Positions 16,664 to 25,111 of a stretch of 49,916 nucleotides of DNA are shown piece by piece. Every line of letters begins with the position of its first letter. Positions within the stretch are counted from its first letter, which is position 1. The notes under the pieces were generated by a model. That model did not search any database. It was given only the letters and a program-made list of their open reading frames with translations, and was not told the origin of the DNA. The DNA is from Pseudomonadota bacterium (GTDB lineage Bacteria > Pseudomonadota > Alphaproteobacteria > Rhizobiales > Beijerinckiaceae). The stretch spans positions 1 to 49,916 of the forward strand of contig JAFAEL010000060.1 of the NCBI GenBank assembly GCA_023423995.1. Direction: 5' to 3'. The position numbers and the translations under genes are program-made.

Positions 16664-18523
16664 ATGACCGCCGCACAAGACAGCGCTGCGACCCAGGACA
16701 AAAGGATCGCCAAGCTCGCGACGCCGCTTGGAAAAGATAAGCTGCTGTTCCACCGCTTCGAAGGTACGGAAGGACTTAGTGAACTCTTCGAATATCGCGT
16801 AGAGGCGCTGAGCTCGGGGCTCGACATCGATTTCACGCCGGCGATTGGCAGAAATTGTAGCATATCGCTGACGAGTTATGGTGGGGCGACGCGGTATTTC
16901 ACCGGCGTGCTCACCGAGGCCGCGTGGATCGGAGCCAGGCAGGAGAAATATGTCTACCGCCTCACCCTCAGGCCGTGGCTATGGCTCCTCGGCCGGACAG
17001 GGAAGAGCCGAATCTTCAAGCAGAAGACGGTGCCGGACATCTTGAGGAAAGTCTTCGAGGACAACGGCTTCAGCGGTGACGTCAAGATCGAGGTCGATCA
17101 CGGCTTCGAGGCTCTCGAATACGTGGCACAGTACCGGGAGAGCGATCTCTCCTTCGTTTCGCGTCTCTGCGAAGAGAACGGCATCTACTGGTACTTCGAG
17201 CACAACCAGAACAATCATGTGTTGCACCTGATCGATTCGGGCTCGAAGCATCCTTCCGCGGCCTTCGGAGGCGGAGGGGCGAACTTGTCGTACAGCCCGC
17301 TCTCGGGCCAGGACAGGCGAGACCGGGAGCATCTGTTCGAGTGGCGCGCGGAGCGTCGCTTCCGTACCGGTCGTGTCGAACTGCGCGACTACGACTATAT
17401 GCAGGCGGCGAAGCGTACGCAGGTGGCAGACAAGCAGGGCACGGAGGGGTACGAACGCGCGCAACTCGAGCAGTACGATTATCCGGGGCGCTGGACCCAG
17501 CAAGCGGATGGCCGCTACCTCGCGCAGGTCCGGCTCGAGGCCGAGCAGGCCCTGGATTATCGCAAATTCGCCTCGGGTGATGCCGTCAGCCTCTATCCGG
17601 GCGCGGCCTTCACCCTCGGCGGGCACAAGAGTGACAACGGCGAGTACTTCGTCGTCCGGGCGAACCACTCCTTCACGAGCGAGGATTATCGGACCGGCGG
17701 CGGGGGCAGATCCGACGAGATCTACCACGGGCAGTACGAGTTCCAGGAAAAGGCGCGGCCTTATCGGGCGCCCCAGGTCACGCCCAAGCCGCGTGTCTAC
17801 GGACCCCAGACGGCCTTCGTGGTCACGCAGGCCAAGGGGTCCAAGGAGGAGATCGACGTCGACAAGGACGGCCGCATCTTCGTGAATTTTCACTGGAATC
17901 GCGAGGACCAGAACGAGTTCTGCTCCCGCGCCGTCCGCGTTGCCCAGATGTGGGCCGGCAAGCAATGGGGCTGGCAGGTCATTCCCCGCGTCGGGATGGA
18001 GGTCGTGGTCGAGTTCCTTGAGGGAGACCCCGACCAGCCCCTCGTGACGGGGGCGGTGTACAACAGCGACTTTCAGTTCCCGTACATGCCCTTCCCCGAC
18101 AAGAAGAACATCTCTGGCCTCAAGACGGATTCCACCCTGGGGCACGGCGGCTACAACGAGTTCATCTTCGACGACACGAAGAATAGCGAGAAGGTCCAGT
18201 TCCGGGCCGAGAAGGACCTCGAGTCGAACGTCCGCAACACAGAGAAGCGCCGGATCGCCGAGAACTACCAGGGATCCGCCACGGACCCGTCCCGCTCGAC
18301 CGAGCTGGTCAAGGGGACAGAGAAGATGAAGGTCAGCAATGGCAACTGGGATGTCCATGTGACCGGTGAGGTAAAGATCACGGCCACGAAGAAGATCGAG
18401 ATCATCTGCGGGTCGAGCAAGATCACGCTCGATCCGGCGCAGATCAAGATCGAGGCAGGCCAGATCAAGCTCGAGGGCACCGCGGGCATCGACCAGAATG
18501 CCCCGCTCATCAACCTGAACTGA
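16664..18523 (+). CDS. vgrG: T6SS spike protein VgrG (TssI)
   Basis: 619 residues from ATG 16664, which has GAGGG six bases upstream; the frame open to 16583 adds nothing family-like. Gp27/Gp5-like marks are LLFHRFEGTEGLSELFEYRV, RNCSISLTSYGG, YRLTLRPWLWLLGRTGKSRI, YRESDLSFVSRLCEENGIYW and GRIFVNFHWNRE, WQVIPRVGMEVVVEFLEGDP. The C-terminus runs into the needle-like strands (EIICGSSKITLDPAQIKIEA) and stops without an added effector domain, so cargo must bind elsewhere. It is the trimeric tip of the Hcp tube. Followed after 8 bp by the small gene at 18532, a typical place for an adaptor or cargo gene. Confidence 0.97.
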   Translation: MTAAQDSAATQDKRIAKLATPLGKDKLLFHRFEGTEGLSELFEYRVEALSSGLDIDFTPAIGRNCSISLTSYGGATRYFTGVLTEAAWIGARQEKYVYRLTLRPWLWLLGRTGKSRIFKQKTVPDILRKVFEDNGFSGDVKIEVDHGFEALEYVAQYRESDLSFVSRLCEENGIYWYFEHNQNNHVLHLIDSGSKHPSAAFGGGGANLSYSPLSGQDRRDREHLFEWRAERRFRTGRVELRDYDYMQAAKRTQVADKQGTEGYERAQLEQYDYPGRWTQQADGRYLAQVRLEAEQALDYRKFASGDAVSLYPGAAFTLGGHKSDNGEYFVVRANHSFTSEDYRTGGGGRSDEIYHGQYEFQEKARPYRAPQVTPKPRVYGPQTAFVVTQAKGSKEEIDVDKDGRIFVNFHWNREDQNEFCSRAVRVAQMWAGKQWGWQVIPRVGMEVVVEFLEGDPDQPLVTGAVYNSDFQFPYMPFPDKKNISGLKTDSTLGHGGYNEFIFDDTKNSEKVQFRAEKDLESNVRNTEKRRIAENYQGSATDPSRSTELVKGTEKMKVSNGNWDVHVTGEVKITATKKIEIICGSSKITLDPAQIKIEAGQIKLEGTAGIDQNAPLINLN

Positions 18524-18531
18524 GGTCGCCC

Positions 18532-19095
18532 ATGTCGCGCCTCCGGTTCATGACGGCCAACGAGGTATTCGAGACCTTCCCGGACCTCGCGGACGACATT
18601 CGCACGCCGGCGAGCCTCGAGCCGCCGCCGGCGTTCCTGCGCGTCCTGGCTGCGGGCGATACGCCCGAGGACGCGCTGACCTTTGCCGCCTATGCTCTCG
18701 CGCGGCGGGAGGCGGTCTGGTGGGGCTGCCAATGCGTGCGCTCCGTCGGCGACATTGTGCCCGGCTCGGAAGACACCTGCCTCCTCAGCGCCGAAGCCTG
18801 GGTTCGCGATCCCGAGGATGCGCGGCGCATCGAGGCCCTGAGGCTCGGCAACGAGAGCGACAGGCGCGGCCCGACGCCGTGGCTGGCGCTGGGAGCGGGC
18901 TGGTCGGGAGGCAACATATCCCTCCTTGGCGGGGCGGTCGTACCCTCCAGGCCGGATATGACGCCGAAGGCGATCAAGACGGCCATTCTCGTCGCGCTCG
19001 CGCGTGTCGGGGCAAGGGAGCGGGCTCAGCGCCTCAATCTCTGCGTCGACGGAGCCTTGAGGCTCATGCAGCATGAAGGGGGGCAGACCGCCTGA
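18532..19095 (+). CDS. Small T6SS-associated protein downstream of vgrG (DUF6931-like)
   Basis: 187 residues, no signal peptide, starting 8 bp after vgrG and so probably translated with it. Readable features are an N-terminal PDLADDIRTPAS, an Ala-rich helical middle (DALTFAAYALARREAVWWG) with a CQC motif, and a hydrophobic glycine-rich segment (LALGAGWSGGNISLL). The RREAVWW stretch fits, from memory, the DUF6931 family found beside vgrG in other alphaproteobacteria; this was not checked. By position it could be an adaptor that loads cargo on VgrG or a cargo itself. No catalytic motif of a known toxin is visible. Confidence 0.78.
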   Translation: MSRLRFMTANEVFETFPDLADDIRTPASLEPPPAFLRVLAAGDTPEDALTFAAYALARREAVWWGCQCVRSVGDIVPGSEDTCLLSAEAWVRDPEDARRIEALRLGNESDRRGPTPWLALGAGWSGGNISLLGGAVVPSRPDMTPKAIKTAILVALARVGARERAQRLNLCVDGALRLMQHEGGQTA

Positions 19096-19251
19096 GCGGC
19101 CCCGGCTGGGCGACGAAACTCCCGCTTGCGGCGGCGACTTGGCCGCGCGATCCTTCCTCCCGGATATCTTTTGCTAGCCCACGGGCGAGGCGTCGCGCAG
19201 CCCTGGCGCCGTCCTGCCGGCAGGGCAGTCGACGGGGGAGGTCGGCGACCC

Positions 19252-20820
19252 ATGGCGGTTCACCTGATCATCGAGAACGAGGCGAGCCTCCCCGATGGCG
19301 GTCCGCTGACCTACACGATCACGGGCAAGCGCGGGATCGATATCGGCCGCGACGCCTATTTGGATTGGTGCCTCCCCGACCCGACGCGCACCGTGTCCGG
19401 AAAGCACTGCGAGATCCGGTATCGAGACGGCGGGTACTGGCTGCACGACGTGTCGCGCAATGGCACGTTCCTGAACCGCAGTGCCTCCCGCATGCAGGAG
19501 GCGCATCGGCTGCGGGACGGCGATCGGATCGAGATCGGCCGCTACATGATCCTGGTCAGGCTCGAGGGGGAAGAGGCCTTGGTGGCGGAGGCGCCGCACC
19601 CGGAAGCGGCCCAGGCCGCACCAACGCCGTACGAATATTGGAACGCCTCGGCGGACGCGGCGCCGCCGATCTCGCCGAAGGACCTGCGGCCTGCGCGCGA
19701 GATGCAGCCCGTCCAGGCGGATTTCCGCGAATGGGCGATCGATGTGCCGCCGTCTGTCCCGGAAGGGGGATATCAGCCGCCTCCGCCCATCTCTGCGCCG
19801 ATGGTGGAAGGTATGGACTGGGCCAGGGGACCGGCGCCCCAGCCGGTCAAGCCCGAGGCCGCCGCTCCGATGCCGAGTCCACGCCGCCCCGCCGCGGCGC
19901 CGCCGGCTCTTTCCGATCCTTGGGCCGCCGCGGATGCTGGGCCAACTCCGGCTCCCTGGCAGGGTGAGGTCGCGTGGGGGCAGGGCCAACCCGGTTCGCA
20001 GGCCCCGGTCCCGGCGTCTCCGACTCCCTGGGCGCCGGACATCCCGGCTGCTGCGGAGGCGGGCTGGGCCGCACCGGATCCAGCCGCGCCGAGACCCGGC
20101 GCCATACCGGACGACAATCCATGGGGGCGTCCGTCGCTCGGGACCGAACGGGTTCAGCCTCTGCCCCCGGTGAACGCGCCGCCCTCCGAGGCGCAGCCGG
20201 CGCAGGCTCGTCAAGCCCATCCGGTTGCTTCGAACGAGGGAGCCGACTTCGTGGCTCGCTTCGCCAAAGGTGCGGGCATCGCGCCGGAGATTCTCGATTG
20301 GCGCGATGCCGGGGAATTCGCCGAGGAGTTGGGAGCGCTGATGCGCCTCTCGACTGAGAGCCTGAAGCAGCTTCTATCTGCCCGCGCCGAGACCAAGCGG
20401 GTCGCCCGCGCGGGAGGGCACACGATGATCCAGGCGCTCGACAACAACCCGCTCAAGTTCTCGCCCACCGTCGAGGATGCGCTGAAGATCATGCTGGGCA
20501 GACCCTCCAGCGGGTATCTCGATGCCCGCCGGGCCCTCGAGCAGAGCTACAAGGACCTGAAGATCCACCAGGTGAAGACCTACTCGGCCATGCAGCACGC
20601 CCTCCGGCTGCTGATGGAGGATCTGGATCCCGCCGCGATCGAGGAATCCACCGAGAGTGACCGGGGGCTTGGTGCGCTGCTCAGTTCCAAGAAGGCAAAG
20701 CTCTGGGATCTCTACGTCACCCGCTGGGACACGCTGACCTCTCCGCACGAGGACGGGATCGTGGACGCATTCATGATGTTTTTCGCGGAATGTTACGACC
20801 GCGGTGGCGCAAAGAGTTGA
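19252..20820 (+). CDS. tagH: T6SS FHA-domain protein TagH (Fha)
   Basis: 522 residues from ATG 19252 (MAVHLIIENEA), preceded by GGGGGAGG. Residues ~28-105 form an FHA domain with the conserved Gly-Arg (GR, 32-33), the Ser and His of SGKHCEI and the Asn of SRNGTF, which together bind phosphothreonine. A Pro/Ala-rich linker (~120-330) follows, then a C-terminal T6SS-specific domain with FAKGAGIAP, LGALMRLSTESLKQLL, NPLKFSPTVEDAL and SYKDLKIHQVKTYSAM. In studied systems, kinase PpkA phosphorylates Fha and this promotes assembly, while PppA reverses it; both enzymes are encoded close by at 23264-25977. Confidence 0.93.
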   Translation: MAVHLIIENEASLPDGGPLTYTITGKRGIDIGRDAYLDWCLPDPTRTVSGKHCEIRYRDGGYWLHDVSRNGTFLNRSASRMQEAHRLRDGDRIEIGRYMILVRLEGEEALVAEAPHPEAAQAAPTPYEYWNASADAAPPISPKDLRPAREMQPVQADFREWAIDVPPSVPEGGYQPPPPISAPMVEGMDWARGPAPQPVKPEAAAPMPSPRRPAAAPPALSDPWAAADAGPTPAPWQGEVAWGQGQPGSQAPVPASPTPWAPDIPAAAEAGWAAPDPAAPRPGAIPDDNPWGRPSLGTERVQPLPPVNAPPSEAQPAQARQAHPVASNEGADFVARFAKGAGIAPEILDWRDAGEFAEELGALMRLSTESLKQLLSARAETKRVARAGGHTMIQALDNNPLKFSPTVEDALKIMLGRPSSGYLDARRALEQSYKDLKIHQVKTYSAMQHALRLLMEDLDPAAIEESTESDRGLGALLSSKKAKLWDLYVTRWDTLTSPHEDGIVDAFMMFFAECYDRGGAKS

Positions 20821-20960
20821 TTGCTCATCGTCTGTGGGATGATTGCGACACCCGGTAGTGAATCCGAAACGGTATCTGGGCATGGACTTGGCTCAGCCTC
20901 GATCGGGGGTGACAGCACAGTCCAATTTCGCTAGCGTCCGAGTCCCGAAGGAGAGAAGCG

Positions 20961-21500
20961 ATGCCGCCTCGGTTCCGTGTGCTGGTGCTGGGCGCCGGCT
21001 TTGTCGGATTGCTGTCCGCGGCAGATGTTGCGGCCGCTCAGGACGGCGCCTCTCCTTCCCCCGGACCCGAGGCACAGATGGAGGCGAAGCTCGCCTGGGC
21101 GAAACGCCACGTCGAACTCGTGTGCCGTCCCCTCGAAGAGCAGAAGATGTTCGACCGGGCAACGCGCTGCTACAACGACGTCGCCCGGCTTGTCGGCGCC
21201 ACTCCGGCGACAGCAGATAGTTCTGCGGGCGCGCCACAGCCGACGGCCCGATCGGCGCCCGCCGCCGCCCCCGCAGCGCAGCCGAAGAGCGCACCCTCGC
21301 CGCGTCGCGCGCCGGTCAGGACGGCCGCTCAGCCCGCCCTGATCCGGGTAGCCGCCACCTCGATCCGGTCGCGGCCTGCCCCGCGCCCGGCGGCCGGCAC
21401 AGGCGTCTACGCAGCGCCCGCCGCTGCGAGCGGCCCGGGCTTCAACCGCTGCGCGCAGATGAGCTGCATGCGCTACACCCTTCTAGGCGTCGGGTTCTGA
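20961..21500 (+). CDS. Small secreted Ala/Pro-rich protein with C-terminal GVGF
   Basis: 179 residues with AAGGAG upstream of ATG 20961. The N-terminus is a signal peptide (LVLGAGFVGLLSAADVAAAQ). A short helical part with two Cys follows (AWAKRHVELVCRPLEEQKMF, RATRCYNDVARLVG), then a long Ala/Pro/Arg low-complexity stretch, and finally a segment with two Cys ending RYTLLGVGF. No family recognised. The last residues, and the DNA around the stop codon, match the end of the caspase-like gene at 1190-3940. It is downstream of tagH by 140 bp and convergent with the transglycosylase gene. Confidence 0.75.
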   Translation: MPPRFRVLVLGAGFVGLLSAADVAAAQDGASPSPGPEAQMEAKLAWAKRHVELVCRPLEEQKMFDRATRCYNDVARLVGATPATADSSAGAPQPTARSAPAAAPAAQPKSAPSPRRAPVRTAAQPALIRVAATSIRSRPAPRPAAGTGVYAAPAAASGPGFNRCAQMSCMRYTLLGVGF

Positions 21501-21524
21501 CGGTCCTTCCCTCCGCCTGAGGCA

Positions 21525-23180
21525 TCACTGCCTGGTCGAGCGGGCGTTCTCGGACTGCCTGCCCGGCGCGGGCCGCTGCCCGCCCGCGACCCCGTGGACG
21601 TTGCGGTAGCGATCCAGCCGGAGCGAGATCATCGTCTCGAACTTGTCCTTGACCTCCGAGACGGACAGCTTCTTCGCGCCGCCATCCGGGGCACTCGCAT
21701 AGAAGATGGTCTTGTTCGCCTCGGCCGGCTTGGGCAGCAGCTCGGCCGCGGCGAGGGTTGGCGTGTTCGCGACGCGGTCGATCAGGCGCTCGGCCCCATC
21801 CGGTCCCAGGAAGTGGACGAGGTACACCTCGCCCCCGGTCAGCGGTCGGCCGATCTTCTTCTGGATTCGAAGCGCGTCGCGCTTGAGCATCTCAGCCGCG
21901 AAGACTGCCGACAGGTATGCGTCCCGGCGCAGGCTCAGGATGCGCACGCGCTCCTCAGGGGGAAGCGCGGCCTGGATGAGCTTGGCTTCCTTGTCCAGGC
22001 CGTAGGCCGGGCCGAAATCCCTGACGACGCCGAGCCAGGTTCTCTCGATGAACTGGAAGAGGCCGGTCGCAGATGACGTCTGGGCCTGGACCTCGGTGGC
22101 GAAGCTCGACTCCTTGTCGGCGATCGCCATCAGGAGGACAGGATCGACCTGGGTCTGGCGGGCTGCCCGGATGATCTTCTCCACGAGGTACCGGCGGATT
22201 TTCATCGGCCCGAAGGCGAGGAGCTCGTCAGGGTTCCTGGGGCCTCGCGCCTCGAGCTCGAGGGCGAGCGCGCTGTAGGCGGCAAGCTCCGGCCGCTGCT
22301 GCCCCTCCTTGCCCTTGAGGGCCGAAAGGTCGCCCTTCAGCAGCGATTGGCCGACGGAGGGAGCGAGCTTCACGGTCGGGCTCGAGAGCGGCTTCGCGCC
22401 GCCCGCGACTTGCGTGTCGCCTGGGGCGGGGGCAAGCCGGATGGAAGGCATCACCGACGCCGAGCCTTCGGCCTCGATGTCCTCGACGTCATAGAGCTGC
22501 TCGGCGACCTCCGCCGACACGAGCAGGACGGGCCGGTCCGACGCCAGGCTCAGGATGGCTGTCGCCTGGGCGAGTTCCGGATCCTCCTCCCGCATCTCCG
22601 GAACCGCGAGCCAGCCGATGCTCGCTCCGATCCCGGCAAGCGCGACGATCCCGGCAAGCGCCAGATATTGCCACCGCGCTCCCAGCTCCCCCCGGAATGT
22701 TCTCGCGGCGGCCGTCGATCCCGCCAACCCCGCGCGGCGCGCCTCGGGGTGAGCCGCGAGATCCTCGGTGAAGTCCCGGACGCCGTCGAACCAGTCGACC
22801 TCTCCCGCCCCGGTCTCGCTCTCCTCCTTGAGAAGCTGCGCGCCCTCGAAGAGCTCCTGCGCCACCTCGGACGAGACGCCGAGCATCCGCCGGATGTCGC
22901 GCGGGGATAGGCGGTCCTGGCCGGCGACCAGGTAGATGGCCATGAACCATTGCTTGAGCGTCGGGCGAGGGCGGGCAAACGGGCTCCCGACACAGGGGAA
23001 CACCTGCAGCCCGCATCCGCGACATGCGAGTGCGCGACGCTTCGGCACGTAGCGGTAGCCTGCACGTGCATCGCACGCCTTGCACGGACTATTCCCGTGC
23101 TGGATGCGCCTCACTGCCTCGAGGCAATTCTCCTCCGACAGCTGCGCCTCGAGGGCCTCGACGTTCCGCACGAGCAACAC
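21525..23180 (-). CDS. Zinc-ribbon / transmembrane / lytic transglycosylase fusion
   Basis: 551 residues from GTG 23180; a GTG three codons further in (23171), with GAGG eight bases upstream, is also plausible. Residues ~12-118 resemble the N-terminal region of IS1595-type transposases: an acidic helix (EENCLEAVRRIQHGN), a zinc ribbon with C33-x2-C36 and C53-x2-C56, then FPCVGSPF, LKQWFMAIYLVAG and a helix-turn-helix-like DIRRMLGVSSEVAQELFEG. Residues ~171-193 are one transmembrane helix. After a ~130-residue linker, residues ~330-470 form a lytic transglycosylase (SLT) domain with the catalytic Glu in ADKESSF (E357) and SSATGLFQFIERTWLG. Expected topology is zinc ribbon in the cytoplasm and SLT in the periplasm. 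It lies 83 bp after ppkA on the same strand. The SLT part may open the wall for the T6SS; the ribbon part may bind DNA or protein. Domain reading firm, function open. Confidence 0.88.
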   Translation of the reverse strand: MLLVRNVEALEAQLSEENCLEAVRRIQHGNSPCKACDARAGYRYVPKRRALACRGCGLQVFPCVGSPFARPRPTLKQWFMAIYLVAGQDRLSPRDIRRMLGVSSEVAQELFEGAQLLKEESETGAGEVDWFDGVRDFTEDLAAHPEARRAGLAGSTAAARTFRGELGARWQYLALAGIVALAGIGASIGWLAVPEMREEDPELAQATAILSLASDRPVLLVSAEVAEQLYDVEDIEAEGSASVMPSIRLAPAPGDTQVAGGAKPLSSPTVKLAPSVGQSLLKGDLSALKGKEGQQRPELAAYSALALELEARGPRNPDELLAFGPMKIRRYLVEKIIRAARQTQVDPVLLMAIADKESSFATEVQAQTSSATGLFQFIERTWLGVVRDFGPAYGLDKEAKLIQAALPPEERVRILSLRRDAYLSAVFAAEMLKRDALRIQKKIGRPLTGGEVYLVHFLGPDGAERLIDRVANTPTLAAAELLPKPAEANKTIFYASAPDGGAKKLSVSEVKDKFETMISLRLDRYRNVHGVAGGQRPAPGRQSENARSTRQ

Positions 23181-23263
23181 CTCGGCCAGGCAGCTTTCCT
23201 CAGGGCCAAGCCTGCCTCAGTCTACCGGATCCCCTCCGCCCGGGCGAGCGGAACCGGGTCGGG

Positions 23264-25111
23264 TCAACCACCAAGCTTGAAATATCGCGCCGCTACACCG
23301 GAGACCTGGTGGCGGGCGACGTCGTCCTGAAGCTGGCGGAAAACGCGCTCGGCGCTCTGCGGGCTGGAAAGCTTCAACGAGGGCAGCGGGCGCGGAGACG
23401 ACACGGCCAGGATGAGCTGGGGCTTCTCCCCGCCCGAACTGCCCTCCACGCGAAGGCTGAACGAGAGGCTGTCGCCGGTCCGTCTCGCAAACGGCGCCAG
23501 GTTGTGGACCAGCCCGTCATCCGCCACGAGCAGGAGCTCGACATTCTTGTCCGCGCCGGCATCGACGGAACCGCTGAGCTCCTCTCCACTGCGCAGCCTG
23601 TCCGATTTGATCGCCAGCACCGGTGAGCGGGCCCCTCGTTGCCCACCCTCACGCGCCAGGAACTCGACCACCGGACATTGCGCCCGGGTCACCTGCCGCA
23701 GACTGATCTCAGGCTCAAAGCCCATATTGCGCTGAAACGCGGTGTCGAATTCCATGAACGGCGTTGGACTTGCCCCGAAAGCCTCGATCCGGGCTTCTCT
23801 GGCCGCCACCGCGATGGGCGTCACGAAGAAGCATTCGCCTCCCGTGTAGTCCCTCACATACCCGGCGACCTGCTCCGGAGTGGCCGGACCGGAAGGAACC
23901 GATGGGAGCGGCTCGGCCGGCATCAGGTCAGGGGTCGCTGGCGGCAGCGGGGGAGGCAGCGCGGCGAGTTCCGAACCGCCTCGCTGAGGCTCAAACGCCG
24001 GGACCCCAGGAGACGTGGGTTCGCTCTCGGGAGGACGGGAAATTGCCTGCCGCGCCGGATCCTCGGCGAGCAACGCCTCGTTCTGCGGCAGATCCGGCAG
24101 GCTTGCCTGCGGGCTCGACGAAGGGGCCGCGCGCTCCGGCGATTGTTGCGGCAGGAGCTTGAAGAGCTCCGGCGCGAAGACCCAGCCGGACCCCCCAAGG
24201 GCTCCCAACGACAGAGCGATGCTGGCGGCGATTGCGACGGCCTTCGCTCCCCTCCCGGCGCTCCGCCCTCCACTCGGCGCCCATTCGGCCACCTCGGCCA
24301 TGCCCGCGGGCCGGTCCTTGGGGTTCGGCTGCAGCATCCGCTGGAGAAGCGGCCGAAAGCGCGGATCCACGCCGGAGAGATCGGGGACCCGCCGACGCTT
24401 CTCGATGACGTCGACATGGCTATGGCCCATGTCGATCGGCTTGCCGAGCGCGGCCTCGGCCAGGACGAGCCCTAGGCTGTAGATGTCGGATTGGGCGGTA
24501 ACGTTTCCGCCGAATAGACCGAGCTGCTCCGGCGATACGTAGGAGAACTTTCCTGCAAAGCCGCTGCCGATCACCGTTCCTTCGCCCTGTCCGGAGCGGG
24601 CGATGCCGAAATCGATGATCTTGGCGCGCGCCAAGTTTTCGTTCGGGAGGATGATGTTGTCGGGCGAGACGTCGCGGTGGATGATCCCGAGCTCGTGGGC
24701 AGCCTGCAGGCCCGCAGCCAGGCGCTTCTGGAGGACGCGAAGCTGCTCCAGGTTCAGCGGTCCCTTTTGAAGGAGCTCGGAAAGCGACTTTCCCTCGACG
24801 AACTCCATCGCCAGATAGGGAAGTCCCCGGTCGATCGAGAAGACGAAGTAGCGGACGATCGCCTCGTGATAGAGGTTGCGAAGAGCCGATGCCTCCTTCT
24901 TGAAGAGGGCGAGCGCCGCAGTGTTCTGAGCGAATTCCGGTCGGATCGTCTTGATGGCGACCTCATCCCCGGTCTCGATGGCGTGGCCGCGGTAGACTTC
25001 CCCCATGCCTCCGGTCGCCAGCAGGCAGTCAATCTCATAGATCTCGTTCAGCCTGTATCCCGGGCTGATGCGGCTGAACGGCCCTGGCGCGATGATGGTC
25101 TCATCGCTCAT
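23264..25111 (-). CDS. ppkA: T6SS-associated transmembrane Ser/Thr protein kinase PpkA
   Basis: 615 residues. Residues ~20-280 form a Hanks-type kinase: Gly loop ATGGMGEVY, catalytic Lys in VAIK (K54), HRDVSPDN (D147) and DFG (167-169), then SYVSPEQLG and SDIYSLGLVLAE. All catalytic residues are present. A transmembrane helix follows (~291-313, AVAIAASIALSLGALGGSGW), then a Pro-rich linker and a periplasmic domain of ~230 residues with strands such as VELLLVADDGLVHNLAPF that suggest a DUF4384-like sensor; that name is tentative. It should phosphorylate the FHA protein TagH in response to an envelope signal. Its ATG overlaps the phosphatase stop by four bases (ATGA). Confidence 0.94.
   Translation of the reverse strand: MSDETIIAPGPFSRISPGYRLNEIYEIDCLLATGGMGEVYRGHAIETGDEVAIKTIRPEFAQNTAALALFKKEASALRNLYHEAIVRYFVFSIDRGLPYLAMEFVEGKSLSELLQKGPLNLEQLRVLQKRLAAGLQAAHELGIIHRDVSPDNIILPNENLARAKIIDFGIARSGQGEGTVIGSGFAGKFSYVSPEQLGLFGGNVTAQSDIYSLGLVLAEAALGKPIDMGHSHVDVIEKRRRVPDLSGVDPRFRPLLQRMLQPNPKDRPAGMAEVAEWAPSGGRSAGRGAKAVAIAASIALSLGALGGSGWVFAPELFKLLPQQSPERAAPSSSPQASLPDLPQNEALLAEDPARQAISRPPESEPTSPGVPAFEPQRGGSELAALPPPLPPATPDLMPAEPLPSVPSGPATPEQVAGYVRDYTGGECFFVTPIAVAAREARIEAFGASPTPFMEFDTAFQRNMGFEPEISLRQVTRAQCPVVEFLAREGGQRGARSPVLAIKSDRLRSGEELSGSVDAGADKNVELLLVADDGLVHNLAPFARRTGDSLSFSLRVEGSSGGEKPQLILAVSSPRPLPSLKLSSPQSAERVFRQLQDDVARHQVSGVAARYFKLGG

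Noticed and set aside
16979..18358. Minus-strand open frame of 459 codons opposite vgrG
   Set aside because: VgrG is unambiguous; the antisense frame has only Val/Leu/Asp-rich low complexity.
21525..23180. Reading the zinc-ribbon gene as a broken IS1595 insertion
   Set aside because: One continuous frame runs from the ribbon through the membrane helix to the SLT domain, with no terminal repeats or transposase core, so it is a fusion gene and not an element remnant.
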